From NCBI GenBank assembly GCA_916610825.1, contig OU744447.1, forward strand, positions 2,468,146 to 2,532,145: a stretch of DNA of 64,000 nucleotides, in the 5' to 3' direction. Both the position numbers and the translations under genes were made by a program. Source of the stretch: Haliclystus octoradiatus (taxonomy: Eukaryota > Cnidaria > Staurozoa > Stauromedusae > Haliclystidae). The notes under the pieces were generated by a model, which saw only the letters and a program-made list of their open reading frames with translations, searched no databases and was not told the DNA's origin. Positions 10,867-23,814 of the stretch are shown in pieces; the stretch's first letter is position 1; the number at the start of each line of letters is the position of its first letter.

Positions 10867-11171
10867 CTGAATTAATTGTGAGATAATAAATCTTCAAAGT
10901 GTTTAAAAGGATGCTTATTAGTTGAAGGTCCGTCAACACAAGAACATATGTCATAGTAATATAAAATACAAACAACGATCTACATCAGTGTTTTGGCGTG
11001 TTTTTTTCAATCAGTTTTAATTCAAACGGAGATCCTTGCATATTCTATTGCTGCAGATTCGCTCATTGCTAGTCTGTACATTAAATATACATATATAAGT
11101 GTCGATATTTAGATACACACAACAATAAAATGCCTGTGGCGTCAACACCTACTTCAAAATTACATTCTTAC
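10867..11171. other. Intron
   Basis: 305 bp. Nothing recognised. Confidence 0.7.
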
Positions 11172-11321
11172 CTCTAAAGAAGTTGAATTTATACCAATGA
11201 AATTATTGATTGCGATGCTTGCAAAGTTATAATCAAATTCACTCCCGTTTTCAATAGATAATTTTGTCAAGTTTACTAGACTTTCTGCAGCTTCAGTAAT
11301 ATTTTCTTGAGTAACATTTGC
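11172..11321 (-). CDS. Adhesion GPCR exon: stalk / start of GAIN subdomain A
   Basis: 150 bp (50 codons), phase 0 at both ends, acceptor gcacatttctacag and donor GTAAGA from 11171. It encodes ANVTQENITEAAESLVNLTK and a following Asn-rich piece (SIAINNFIGINSTSLE). NxT/NxS glycosylation sites are frequent, as expected outside the cell. The ENITEAAESLVNLT pattern is typical of the first GAIN helices. It joins in phase both to the upstream HRM exon (ending Glu) and to exon 10772-10866. Confidence 0.9.
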
Positions 11322-12834
11322 CTGTAGAAATGTGCAAACTGTTGTCATTGCTTATAGTTAAAAATATAAAGTTCTGAATAGAACTCTCTCGTTCAAAGCC
11401 TTATAAATAGTTTCGTTCAAAGCCTTGTGGGATTGAACAACGTACAATGCTTCGTGTGTAACTACTTAGTAAGCTGCGTTTTGATTGCGCTCTTTCAAGC
11501 TTATTGCCCAAATTTAAAACTAATTTTCTCAATACGTAGTCGAGAGAACGTAATAATCCATAAAGAAAGCGTACAATGAAGCCCTAATGTTGGAATATCT
11601 GAAATCAGATTCTTGGTGTCATGAGAAATTAGATGTAGTATCGGATTTCATTCGCTTCCCAAATCCTGAGAAATATGTGAATAACTCGACAATACAATTA
11701 TTTAATCTCAAAAATGTGTGTTAGTTTTACTAGAAGGAAAATAAGGACTGTAGCAAGTAATAATCAAGTACCCACATATTTAAAGCTATACCAATAACAC
11801 AAATAGATTTTCCATCCAATTATTTATAATTATCATTCCAAATACAAGTTAATATCACAGCAATGTATCATTCGGCCCAGTTTCTATCAGTTGATGACAT
11901 AAAACATGATACATTTCAATTAAAAAGGCTGTGGATAAACATTATAAATACATAGAATATGTAGCCTACGTTAATGCGTAGAAACAATAACTGCAAGTGT
12001 GTGTTCCAGCGCAAGAGTATGGACAATTCCACACTGATCGGCTTGGCTCACTTCTAACCACATTCACATTTAATGGAAACTCACTTTCCATTGAATAATA
12101 ATCATGATCTTTTTCAAAGTAATTTGCTAATTTTATATTTTTGTTGTCACAAATATTTCAACAAAAACAAATTATAACCAGCTGTTTTTCACCAAAACAT
12201 TTTTCAAGCTAGCGTTCTAGCCGACAAATTGACAAATTGATGGAGTTTGAGAGAAAAAATAGCCATGCAGCTATACTTAATCCAGAATAATCCAAGGCTT
12301 GCCAAGATCCATTGTAAATTTGATAGAGTAAAGTAAAATAGCAAATTTAAATGATGTTGGAAAATAAAACACATTTGGAGAATAACAACTTAAACAACAA
12401 AGAAAAAACGCAATGAACGTGAGTTCATTGTATCACACATTGCGTTTCGCAGAGAATGTGGGAAGTAGGCGTGAAAGATCCCTACTGGTTTATTTAGTAA
12501 GGTAGTTAGGCTAAATTGAAAATCATGCTTGCTAAACTCACGTTGAGATAAATTTGCTCGATTATGGTGCTTTTCATTAGCATATAATCTAATCACTCTT
12601 AAAACAAAAGATGTAATTGCAAATAGATTCAAAGTGTATATTACACCTAGGGTGGTGGCAACTCAAAATGCATCTTCGAACTTCAATTAAGCCCTCATAT
12701 TTTTCAATTTACACCCTTCAAGGAGATAATCAGATTTCTGAGGATATAAAGAAGTTTGATCACGATTTTGTTGAGAAAAGCATAAGTTTAGGGGATATGG
12801 GGGCGTTCCAGGGAGTTAAGATGTATAGAAATAA
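11322..12834. other. Intron, unassigned part
   Basis: First 1.5 kb of the 14.5 kb intron that separates HRM from the stalk exon. AT-rich. No coding region can be supported. A plus-strand open stretch at 12617-12838 lacks any recognised motif. The Helitron-like array starts at its right edge. Confidence 0.5.
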
Positions 12835-15800
12835 CTAGCAATGAGTGTGGTCCGTAATGGACCTTCTATGATAAAAATTTCAGATCACTTATAGTTAAAC
12901 AATTGAATAAGCTGACTATCGCTGTATAATACGGAGTATGAACTCTGGAGGAGAACATGAGACACAATACGCATTGAAACGATGTAGCATTAATCAATAC
13001 ATCTTAATCATTCCTTTAATAAAAATTTAATTCATTTCACATCAATTGAGTCGATTGAAATGTATACTTTAACGTAGCTTTGTCTACGTAGAAAAACTTT
13101 ATTTTATGTGCTGAAAGGAAACCAGAACACATTAATTATTATATATTACAAATATTCAGTCAAATTTCGAAATATGAAACTATCCATAAAAAATCACTTC
13201 AAAGCCGATCCGATCCGAAGACCTAAAATTTTAACCCGAATCTGACCCGATACGATCGGTCGCGTTCGGTTCGAATTCATAAATCTTTATTGCAATATAT
13301 ACAACACTAATGTGGTGTTCACAAAATAACGCCGTCAAATTGTGTCCGGTCAAACTCGTGACATTGCATGCAATATCTTCAATATTAAATTGATTTAGCT
13401 TCGACAAGACACATTGTCCACTGATTTCTGTCATTAACATGATCAATAGACATCTTTTGTTAATTAACAATGATTTACTGATTCATATTAAAAAAAAAAG
13501 AAAAATCGTTGATAAAAATTGCCGAATGGCGGATTTGAACTGACGACCCTGATATTTTTATATCAGAGCATTAACCAATGAGCAACCGCCTTACTTACTG
13601 TTGTACGCGCTTTGACTGTACTAATCAACAAACCTACTACTTCGACAACGTATTATTGAACAAGGCGACAGCGCGTGTATTGAATTTCAAATTATATATA
13701 AAATCTGAAAATATTATGATATGATAGTATATAATCCTATATATTTTTGATTTTTGCAGTCTCAGCAAGTAGGCCTGTGATTTTCATGGCAGTCTATCAA
13801 AATACTAAGAAATCGTTGAAAATAAAATTTTATAAGGAAAAAAAAAGATATGAAAAATTGACCTGATAGTGCTTCTTGTTATCAAATTTTCAAGAATAAT
13901 AGCATGAACATTCTTTTAAAAGGAAATAAAATTCTATAATAAATCGCTATACTAATTCGATATTGATATTATGTTACATCTTGTTGTCAATATTTCTACG
14001 CGATATTTATAATACATTACAGATGTCGAATGAAAGAAAAGGCGATTATGAATGAATTAGTTATTTTGATAGAAAAACGAAAACAACTCATTTTGCCAGA
14101 TTCGTGATATGCATATTTATTCAGAATTTATTGAAACGGACGCGATGGTTTATAGAGTTGAAATGTTTAGTGCAGCTTCAAAGATATAAAATACCACAGC
14201 CGATGGTAACATTTAAATGCTCATGTTATGATGTCTGACGAAAAGGATAATTTACTATGTAGAAAATGAATCTCCTTTACCATGCATTTGATCACGATAT
14301 GAAATGATCATTTTTGTCAGAATTATTTCGAATAAAAGACAATCTTTATTTTATTCTTATCGGGCGTACATTCTCATTCGATAAAATATGGTTGTTAACT
14401 TTTATTGATTGGTGTATTATCTCAGAGAACCCGCTATTATGTATTTAAATGTTGTTCGGAGATTATGCCGCTCGTATAGTTTTTATTTGGATCTCATTTG
14501 GAAAATGGTAAGTCTTATTTAATAAATATGGTTTGCTATGATCGATTATTTCAAGCAACCTTTTTCGCTTTGTATTTTTGTAGAACAAGGTTTGTTAATC
14601 TCATCCAAACTGTATTAACTATTTAAAAATGTTTTTGAACTATGTTTTGGTGCTTATAAATTCAAAGCGAAATTTTGAACAATGAAAATATTATAATTAT
14701 TATTATTTATCACAAATCATACGCTCAATTCAATTTAACTTTGTTAAATTTGATATACCTGAAATTAACTTTATTAAATGTTGATCAACGATAATAACAA
14801 TACACCGATATTTTTATTCTCGAAACTGTAGTAACATACTGTGTCTTATTCGTATAGCAAGTCAACAAAATGAAATTTTAATTTTAATCGATGATTACAA
14901 TTCCTTCGTTAATTATGGACGCAAAATCTGAAAATAAAAGCCTGCCTGCTCAAAACCAAATGATTCATATTTTTATATTAAATAATAAATTATAGAAATA
15001 CTTTTGTGCAATGCCTTGATTGATTCTAAACTCTGTTATTTTAGACTGTAGACAGATAATCTATTCGAACTTTGAATATTTTTCGAATTAGTCGAACGCC
15101 AACGTCATTTTGAAAATTCTTGCAAGTTAATTTGTTTTTATGCCCCGCGATAGATTGTTCATTTCAAAACAGATTGTTTGCTCAGTGTTCCCACAAATTA
15201 TATATCAAAATAGCATTTTTAAAAGTGAAATGTTTTATATCTCGATTTTGAGAAAAGTAATGAACGGCATTTTGTTTCATTAATAAATTAAATTAAGACC
15301 TAAAGTCTCTTTAATTTTCATAGCGTTTGTGCCGCGCTATATGTATTGCTGATATCAACACTACATGAAATAGGTCTACGTTTCTTTGATTTCAAAACAT
15401 ATTTTGTCTGGCCTAGTTATACTGGTAATTCAATGTAACTCAGTATTTCGTATTGTTTTAATTATCATAAAACTGATTCAGTTTCAAGTTTCACTTGTTC
15501 AAACAATTTACACGCAGCTTTTAAATTCAAAGCAAAATATTTTTGTTCTGGAGATTTCAATTTGAATTCGATTTGGCTGCCCGCTAGATTATCGACCTAT
15601 GAAATTTTTCAAAATCTCTGAATTTTTTAATGCAATGATATCAAATAAAATATCAGATGAAGTATATTATTTTAAAACAACGTCATAGACCCATGCTTTT
15701 CATACAACAAATTTGCTACTGTGCACGGTTATCTCGACACAAATGATTGCATAATTTCCCGAAAACGAATTATCCGTATTATATCGCCAGTAAGACGTAC

Positions 15801-15874
15801 ATGAGTCGCGGACAGACACAGAAATATCGAAATATAGAAATATTGTGATATATAAACAGACAGTTTTATGTATA
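12835..15874 (-). mobile_element. R1: Helitron-like repeat unit (~3.04 kb), first of tandem array
   Basis: First of three head-to-tail copies. On the minus strand its 3' end reads GGACC-palindrome-GGACC, then ACACTCATTG, then CTAG followed by T. This is the layout of a Helitron 3' terminus. Shared landmarks with the other copies are a CCGATCCGAAGACC-type block (13207), a tRNA-like segment (13520-13596), and the far end with gtctgtccgcgac plus a variable atatttc run. There is no reading frame above ~80 codons, so it is non-autonomous. The 5' end is not sharply defined. Alternatives are a long satellite or another non-coding element. Confidence 0.65.
13520..13596 (-). ncRNA. tRNA-like segment inside R1
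   Basis: On the minus strand, GGTTGCTCATTGGTTAATGC resembles a tRNA A box / D arm. CTGATATAAAAATATCAG resembles an anticodon arm, and CAGTTCAAATCC resembles a B box / T loop. The acceptor stem does not pair well, so this is a relic or a Pol III-promoter-like module rather than a working tRNA. Confidence 0.5.
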
Positions 15875-18800
15875 CTAGCAATGAGTGTGGTCCATAATGG
15901 AACTTCTATGATAAAACTTTCAGATCACTTATAGTTAAACAATTGACTAAGCTGACTATCGCTGTATAATACGGAGTATGAACTCTGGAGGAGAACATGA
16001 GACACAATACGCATTGAAACGATGTAGCATTAATCAATTCATCTTAATCATTCCTTTAACAAAAATTTAATTTATTTCACATCAATTGAGTCAATTGAAA
16101 TGTATAATTTAACGTAGCTATATCTACATAGAAAAACTTTATTTTATGTGCTGAAAGGAAGCCAAAACACATTAATAATTATAAATTACAAATACTCAGT
16201 CAAATTTCGAAATCTGAAACTATCCACAAAAATTCACTTCAAATCCGATCCGATCATAAGACCTTAAAATATTAACCCGAATCTGACCCGATATGATCGG
16301 ATTGCCATCGGTTCGAATTCATAAATCTTTATTGCAATATATACAACACTAATGTGGTGTTCACAAAATAACGCCGTCAAGGTGTGGCCGGTCAAACTCG
16401 AGGCATTGCATGCAATATATTCAGTATTAAATTAATTTAGCTTCGAAAAGACACATGGTCCACTAATTTCTGTTATTAACATGATCAAACGATATCTTTT
16501 GTTAATTAACAATGGTTTATTGCTTCATATTAAAAACAAATCAGAAAAATCGTTGATAAAAATTGCCGAATGGTGGATTTGAACTGACGACCCTGATACT
16601 GTAATACTAGAGCATTAACCAATGAGCCAACGCCTTACTTACTGTTGTACGCGCTTTAACTATACTAATCAACAAAGCTACTGCTTCGACAACATATTAT
16701 TGAACAAGGCGACAGCGCGTGTATTGAATTTCAAATTATATATATAATCTGAAAATATTATGATATGATAGTATATGAGCCTATATATTTTTGATCTTTG
16801 CAATCTCAGCAAGTAGGCCTGTGATTTTCATGCCAGTCTATCAAAATACTAAGAGTTCGTTGAAAATAAAATTTTAAAAGTAAACAAAAGATGTGAAAAG
16901 TTGACCTCATTGTGCTTCTTATTATCAAATTTTCCAGAATAATAGCATCAACATTCTTTTAACATGAAATAAAATTCTATAATAAATCGCTATACTAATT
17001 CGATGTTGATATTATGTTACATCTTGTTGTCAATATTTCTACGCGCTATTTATAATACCTTACAGATGTCGAATGAATGAAAAGACGATTATGAATAAAT
17101 TAGTTATTTTGATAGAAAAACGAAAACAACTCATTTTGCCAGATTCGTGATATGCATATTTATTCAGAATTTATTGACACGGACGCGATGGTTTATAGAG
17201 TGGAAATGTTTTGTGCAGCTTCAAAGATATAAAATACCACAGCCGATGGTAGTATTTAAATGCTCATGTTATGATGTCTGACGAAAAGGATAATTTACCA
17301 TGTAGAAAATGAATCTACTTTACCATGCATTTGATCACGATATGAAATGATCATTTTTGTCTGAATTATTTCGAATAAAAAATAATTTATATTTTATTCT
17401 TATCGGGCTTACATTCTCCTTCGATAAAATATGCTTGTTAACTTATTATTGATTGGTTTATTAACTCAGAGAACCCGCTATTATGTATTTAAATGTTGTT
17501 CGGAGATTATGCCGCTAGTATAGTTTTTTTTTGGATCTCATTTGAAAAATCGTAAGTTGTATTTTGATAAATATTGTTTTCTATGATCGATTATTTCATG
17601 CAACCTTTTCGCTTTTTATTTTTGTAACACAAGGTTTGTTACACTCATCCAAACTATATTAACTATTTAAAAATGTTTTTGAATTATGTTTTTGTGCTTT
17701 TAATTTCAAAGCAAAATTTTTGAACACTGAAAATATTATAATTATTATTATTTTTCACAAATCATACGCTCAATTCAATTTAACTTTGTTCAATTTGATA
17801 TACCTGAAATTAACTTTATTAAATGTTGATCAACGATAATAACAAGACACCGCTATTTTTATTCTCGAAACTGTAGTAACATACTGTGTCTTATTCTTAT
17901 AGCAAGTCAACAAAATGAAATTTTAATTTTAATCGATGCCTATAATTCCTTCGTTAATTATGGAAGCAAAATCTGAAAATAAAAGCCTGCCTGCTCAAAA
18001 CCAAATGATTCATATTTTTATATTAAATAATAAATTATAGAAATACTTTTGTGCAATGTCTTGATTAATTCTAAACTCTATAATATTATACTGTAGACAG
18101 ATAATCTATTCGAACTTTGAAAATTTTTTCGAATTAGTCGAACGCCAACGTCAATTTGAAAATTCTTGCAAGTTAATTTGTTTTTATGCCCTGCGATATA
18201 TTATTCATTTCAAAACAGATTGTTTGCTCAGTGTTCTCACAAATTATATATCAAGATAGCGTTTTTAAAAGTGAAATGTTTTGTATCTCGATTTTGAGAA
18301 AAGTAATGAACGGCATTTTGTTTCATTAATAGATTAAAGACCTAAAGTCTCTTTAATTTTCATAGAGTTTGTGTTGCGCTATATGTATTGCTGATATCAA
18401 CACTACATGAAATAGGTCTACGTTTCTTTGATTTCAAAACATATTTTGTCTGGCCTAGTTATACTGGTAATTCAATGTAATTCAGTATTTCGTATTGTTT
18501 TTAATTATCATAAAACATTATATTAATTATCATATTGATTCAGTTTCAAGTTTCACTTGTTCAAACAATTTACACGCAGCTTTTAAATTCAAAGCAAAAT
18601 ATTTTTGTTCTGGAGATGTCAATTTGAATTCGATTTGGCTGCCCGCTAGATTATCGACCTATGAAATTTTTCATAATCTCTGAATTTTTTAATGCAATGA
18701 TATCAAATAAAATATCAGATGAAGTATATTATTTTAAAACAACGTCATAGACCCATGCTTTTCATACAACAAATTTGCTACTGTACACGGTTATCTCGAC

Positions 18801-18904
18801 ACAAATGTTTGCATAATTTCACGACAACGGATTATCTGTATTATATCGCCAGTAAGACGTACATAAGTCGCGGACAGACACAGAAATATCGAAATATAGT
18901 GATA
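15875..18904 (-). mobile_element. R2: Helitron-like repeat unit
   Basis: Second tandem copy (~3.03 kb), starting exactly at a new CTAG (15875-15878). The terminal hairpin has one arm mutated (GGTCCATAATGGAAC). High similarity to R1 along its whole length. The junction to R1 is CTAG-TATACATAAA followed by the ACTGTCTG end motif (minus strand). Confidence 0.65.
16562..16638 (-). ncRNA. tRNA-like segment inside R2
   Basis: Same module as in R1, with A-box-like and B-box-like blocks (B box TTCAAATCC). Decayed acceptor stem. Confidence 0.45.
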
Positions 18905-19066
18905 CTAGCAATGAGTGTTGTGGTCCATTATGGACCTTCTATGGTAAAACTTTCAGATCACTTATAATTAAACAATTGACTAAGCTTTCTATCGCTGTAT
19001 AATACGGAGTATGAACTCTGGAGGAGCACATGAGACACAATACGCATTGAAACGATGTAGCATTAA

Positions 19067-19265
19067 AGGAGCAAAAATGAACGACAGGGGCTACGCACTT
19101 ATGATCACGTGCACGCGTATTGTTATAACACCATGTTCATTGTTGACATGAATTTTATTACAAGTTAGGCCTGCGTATAACAATTGTTTCAAAGCGAGAC
19201 GGTTGAATTACGCTAAGCATAAATTTAACTTGTGCTCGTAGCGGTCGCCGGTCAATTTTGCCCCT
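19067..19265. mobile_element. piggyBac-like MITE (199 bp, TTAA target)
   Basis: An insertion inside R3 absent from R1, R2 and R7 at the matching place. It is bounded by TTAA on both sides (19063-19066 and 19266-19269). Ends are AGGAGCAAAAATGAAC and the reverse complement of AGGGGCAAAATTGACC, an imperfect ~14-bp terminal inverted repeat. TTAA duplication is the signature of piggyBac-type insertion. No coding capacity. Confidence 0.65.
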
Positions 19266-19795
19266 TTAATCAATACATCTTAATCATTCCTTTAATAAAA
19301 ATTTAATTTATTTCACATCAATTGAGTCGATTGAAATGTATAATTAAACGTATTTATCTCTACATACAAAAACTTTAGTTTATGTGCTGAAAGGAAGCCA
19401 GAACACATTAATTATAATAAATTACAAATACGCAGTCAAATTTCGAAATCTGAAACTTTCCATAAAAAATCACTTCAAATCCGATCCGATCCGAAGACCT
19501 AAAATATTAACCCGAATCTGACCCGATACGATCAAATCGCGTTCGGTTCGGATTGATAAATCTTCATTGCAATACATGCAACACTAATGTGGTGTTCACA
19601 AAATAACGCGGTCAAGGTGAGGCCGGTCAAACTCGTGGCATCGCATGTAATATATTCAATACTAAATTAATTTAGCTTCAACAAGACACAAGGGTCATTA
19701 ATATCTGTTATTAAAATAATCAAACGATATCTTTTGTTAATTAAAAATGATGATAATCATGATATTAAAAAAAAAGAAAAATCGTTATTAAAAGG

Positions 19796-19872
19796 TTGCC
19801 GAATGGCGGATTTGAACCGACGACCCTGAATTTGTTATACCAGAGCATTAACCAATTAGCCACTGCCTTACT
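19796..19872 (-). ncRNA. tRNA-like segment inside R3
   Basis: The best preserved of these modules. On the minus strand TGGCTAATTGGTTAATGC fits an A box, and GTCGGTTCAAATCCGCC gives a T arm with four of five pairs. The 5' acceptor strand is decayed. Confidence 0.5.
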
Positions 19873-21459
19873 TAAATTTGTCGGAGCTTTGACTGACCTA
19901 ATAAACAAACTTACTGCTTCGATAACGTATTATTGAACAAGGTCGATCCACGCGCGTGTATTGAATTTCAAATTATATATATAATCTGAAAATATTATGA
20001 TATGATAGTATATGAGCCTATATATTTTTGATCTTTGCAATCTCAGCAAGTATGCCTGTGATTTTCATGGCAGTCTATCAAAATACTAAGAGTTCGTTGA
20101 AAATATAATTTTATAAGTAAAAAAAGATCTGAAAAATTGGTCTGATAGTGGTTCTTGTTATCAAATTTTCCAGAATAATAGCATCAACATTCTTTTAAAA
20201 GGAAATAAAATTCTATAATAAATCGCTATACTAATTCGATATTGATGTTATTTACATCTTGTTATCAATATTTCTACGCGCTATTTATAATACATTACAG
20301 ATGTCGAATGAAAGAAAAGATGATTATGAATAAATTAATTATTTTGATACAAAAATGAAAACAACTCATTTTGCCAGATTCGTGATATGCATATTTATTC
20401 AGAATTTATTGACACGGACGCGATGGTTTATAGAGTGGAAATGTTTTGTGCAGCTTCAAAGATATAAAATACCACAGCCGATGGTAAAATTTAAATGCTC
20501 ATGTTATGATGTCTGACGAAAAGGATAATTTACTCTGTAGAAAATGAATCTACTTTACAATGCATTTGATCACGATATGAAATGATCATTTTTGTCAGAA
20601 TCATTTCGAATAAAAGACAATCTTTATTTTATTCTTATAGGGCGTACATTCTCCTTCGATAAACTTTGGTTGTTAACTTATCATTGATTGGTGTATTAAC
20701 TCAGAGAACCCGCTATTATGTATTTAAATGTTGTTCGGAGATTATGCCGCTCGTATAGTTTTTATTTGGATCTCATTTGGAAAATGGTAAGTTGTATTTT
20801 AATAAATATTGTTTGCTATGATCGATTATTTCATGGAACCTTTTCACTTTTTATTTTTGTAACATAAGGTTTGTTACACTCATCCAAACTGTATTAACTA
20901 TTTAAAAATGTTTTTAAATTATGTTTTTGTGCTTTTAAATTCAAAGCAAAATTTTTGAACGCTGAAGATATTATACTTATTATTATTTATCACAAATCAC
21001 ATGCTCAATTCAATTTAACTTTATTAAATTTGATATACCTGAAATTAACTTTATTAAATGTTGATCAACGATAATAACAAGACACCGATATTTTTATTCT
21101 CGAAACTGTAGTAACATACTGTGTCTTATTCGTATAGCAAGTCAACAAAATGAAATTTTAATTTTAGTTGATGCCTACAATTCCTTCGTTAATTATGGAA
21201 GCAAAATCTGAAAATAAAAGCCTGCCTGCTCAAAACCAAATGATTCATATTTTTATATTAAATAATAAATTATAGAAATACTTTTGTGCAATGCCTTGAT
21301 TGATTCTAAACTCTGTTATTTTAGACTGTAGACAGATAATCTATTCGAACTTTGAATATTTTTCGAATTAGTCGAAAGCCAACGTCATTTTGAAAATTCT
21401 TGCAAGTTAATTTGTTTTTATGCCCCGCGATAGATTGTTCATTTCAAAACAGATTGTTC

Positions 21460-23814
21460 TAATAAAGATTGTAAAATTTGCAACATATGGCCATATAGTA
21501 AATATTAGACAGCACATATATTTGTAACTATATACTGTGCATTGACTGTACTCCAGGTAATGGTCTGCAAACGAAGAAACAAAATCAAAATTTGTGAAAC
21601 AACTGTTGAAGATTATAAGTGTTACTTGTTACATCTGCATATAATGGCGAGATAGGGGATTGGAACGATCTCTTTTACATTAATGTTCTTAGTCAAATCA
21701 AATATCTATAAAAACACTGGTTTGGAAATGAAATATATTCTACAATATTCACTCTATACCCCAGTAGTGAAAGGATACTTAGTATAAGATATCACACCTT
21801 TTCGAGCTCAATTCGTAGTTAATTTGCACGCACTAGGTCTTTCAAGAAGTTTCAAGCCATAATGTTGTACTTTTTGTTATGTTAATATTTTTTGAAGCGT
21901 TTTTTAATTCTAATATTGTTTCTTTGGATGTAGCTGAATATCGACCATATGAATTAAATTCTCCTATGCTCAAATTCTGGCATTTACAGATCTGAAGCGA
22001 TTGAATTTGTCTGTGACGATTATGAATCGATTATTCTATCAGCAAATCATATTCGAATCTCATTTTTATGCACTGCAGTTCAATTTGAATTCAACTTTTG
22101 TACAGGAAATTTTCCGAAATTGCACTAATGTAAACCAATCAGAATCGAGTTATTTTTTACACATGCTATCAAACAAGAAATTTACGTGAAAATTATACAT
22201 ATTTCAGAATGTCTCACAAAACCTGTTTAAGCCCCCTGAGTGGGAGGCGATATTGACTTTATAATTCCTTCTCCCTCTGGGACATAAGACCCTAAAACAT
22301 GCATTTCCTGATCAGTTATGCATAATGAATCTTCAGATAGGTGATATAACTTATACTTTATTTTGCAGTTTGCAGAATGTCATTTCGCAGAAAAATAAAT
22401 AACAATAATTAATTATGCACAGTACCATCCTTTAATGTATTAATCAAAAGAATTCGGCATTACATTCTAGACAATGACATTTAAAAATTACCAGTACTTA
22501 CAAGATTTTTTACACAATAGTGTGGCAGATAGGTCAACAACAGGATGTATTACAATGACAGCTATAATAATCTAAATTGCGAGGATCTGGGGAGTCAAAA
22601 TATTGATAAAAAAGTTAAAATAAGTTGATAATAATAGGTTTTACTAAAATAATTGCATCAACTGTATTTAAGTGAAATATATGCTTACGTTTCATCGAGA
22701 ACCATCATTTTCGGCTTGATAGTGAAGATAGCTTCATTGAGGTGTGGAAATTATGTTCATATGATTGATGTTGATTGCCATGTTATAGTAACGTATAGGC
22801 ATACAGGTTTTATGGGTCTATACAAAAATACAAACAGTTTGGCATGTAATTAATAAGAATAAGCTGTGATTAATAGCCATTATCATGAGACAGTTGAGAA
22901 AGAAAGCTATACCTACCTCTGAAGCACTGGGTAAAATGAGAAATAAATCCAATTGTTTACGGTTTGTTTTTAAACGCTTTCCATGAAATAGTTTACATCC
23001 TTCAGCCAATGTGCCAGACATGGGATGTAAACCACATTTTTAACCTCAAATTCACCTTAAATTGCTTCATTCAGAAAGAAATCACCGCATATAGCGGTAC
23101 AAAAATTGTTCAGCAATTGAATCCAGACATGATTCCGTTTCATTGACATTCCCTTGGTCCTTTTCGTCTCACGTAGAGAGAATACAGAACAAACCAAGTA
23201 AATAAACCATCAATAGAAATGAAGTTGATACCGGATGGATACAAATATTGCCATAAAATAGGATATATAACACTATTCACACACTTGCTATTCTGGAATG
23301 TTAAAATAACATTTGCAATTTTCAAATTTATGAACACGGTTTAGCTAGGCACGCCTAATTTCCAAATCAATGGCAATAGCTCTTGCCTAATTTTTGAAAC
23401 CCGAAAGGGATGTTATTGAGTTATCGAGGAGATATCTTCGAGAAAAGGGGTGTGAATGTAAGGAAACGCGTGTGGATTGCAAATAGTCTCTATTACTTGC
23501 ACGTTTAAACTCTTAATGGCCTGCATTTTGACGTATTGTTTTAAGAGTGTACCGTAGACTGACATAGACTAAAGATCCCTTTGGCAATTTTTCAGGTAAC
23601 ACGTACTGATCATGGACATCCAAAGTGGCTAACGCGAGGTACTAAAATAGCAGTTTCTTTGCTGAGAAAATCCTTCAGATTTTAGCCGTGCCTTGAACAG
23701 TTTATAATTTGAAATGCTGAAATAAATTTATTGATGAACAAGTTATTCATCGACTCCAATATCAAGTTGAATTATTATTCATTTATAATTGTATCCTGTT
23801 ATACTAATAATACT
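21460..23814. other. Intron, unassigned
   Basis: About 2.35 kb not matching R or any other repeat in the window. A minus-strand open stretch near 22916-23020 ends in a good donor (GTAGGT) but is not supported as an exon (see rejected items). No other structure seen. Confidence 0.45.

Larger units (their letters stand above)
18905..21459 (-). mobile_element. R3: Helitron-like repeat unit, truncated, with MITE insertion
   Basis: Third tandem copy. CTAG at 18905-18908, with a 3-nt insertion before the terminal hairpin (gtgttgtggtcc). It is interrupted by a 199-bp TTAA-flanked element (19067-19265). Homology stops abruptly near 21459, at a point internal to R1 and R2, so the distal ~700 bp is missing. 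Confidence 0.65.

Noticed and set aside
13520..13596. Functional tRNA gene in R
   Set aside because: The acceptor stem does not pair and the anticodon arm varies. Kept only as tRNA-like.
18719..18967. Recurrent ~80-codon plus-strand frame at the distal end of R copies (also 41967 and 45003)
   Set aside because: It recurs because the DNA is repeated. Length and residues vary among copies and R1 is interrupted. No domain.
12835..21459. CRISPR array or simple satellite
   Set aside because: Units are 3 kb, also dispersed and inverted elsewhere, and share a transposon-like terminus.
22916..23030. Minus-strand open stretch ending LPSASE with donor GTAGGT, considered as an extra receptor exon
   Set aside because: The donor is good and the phase would fit, but there is no convincing acceptor, no domain match, and the HRM exon already joins in phase to the next exon.
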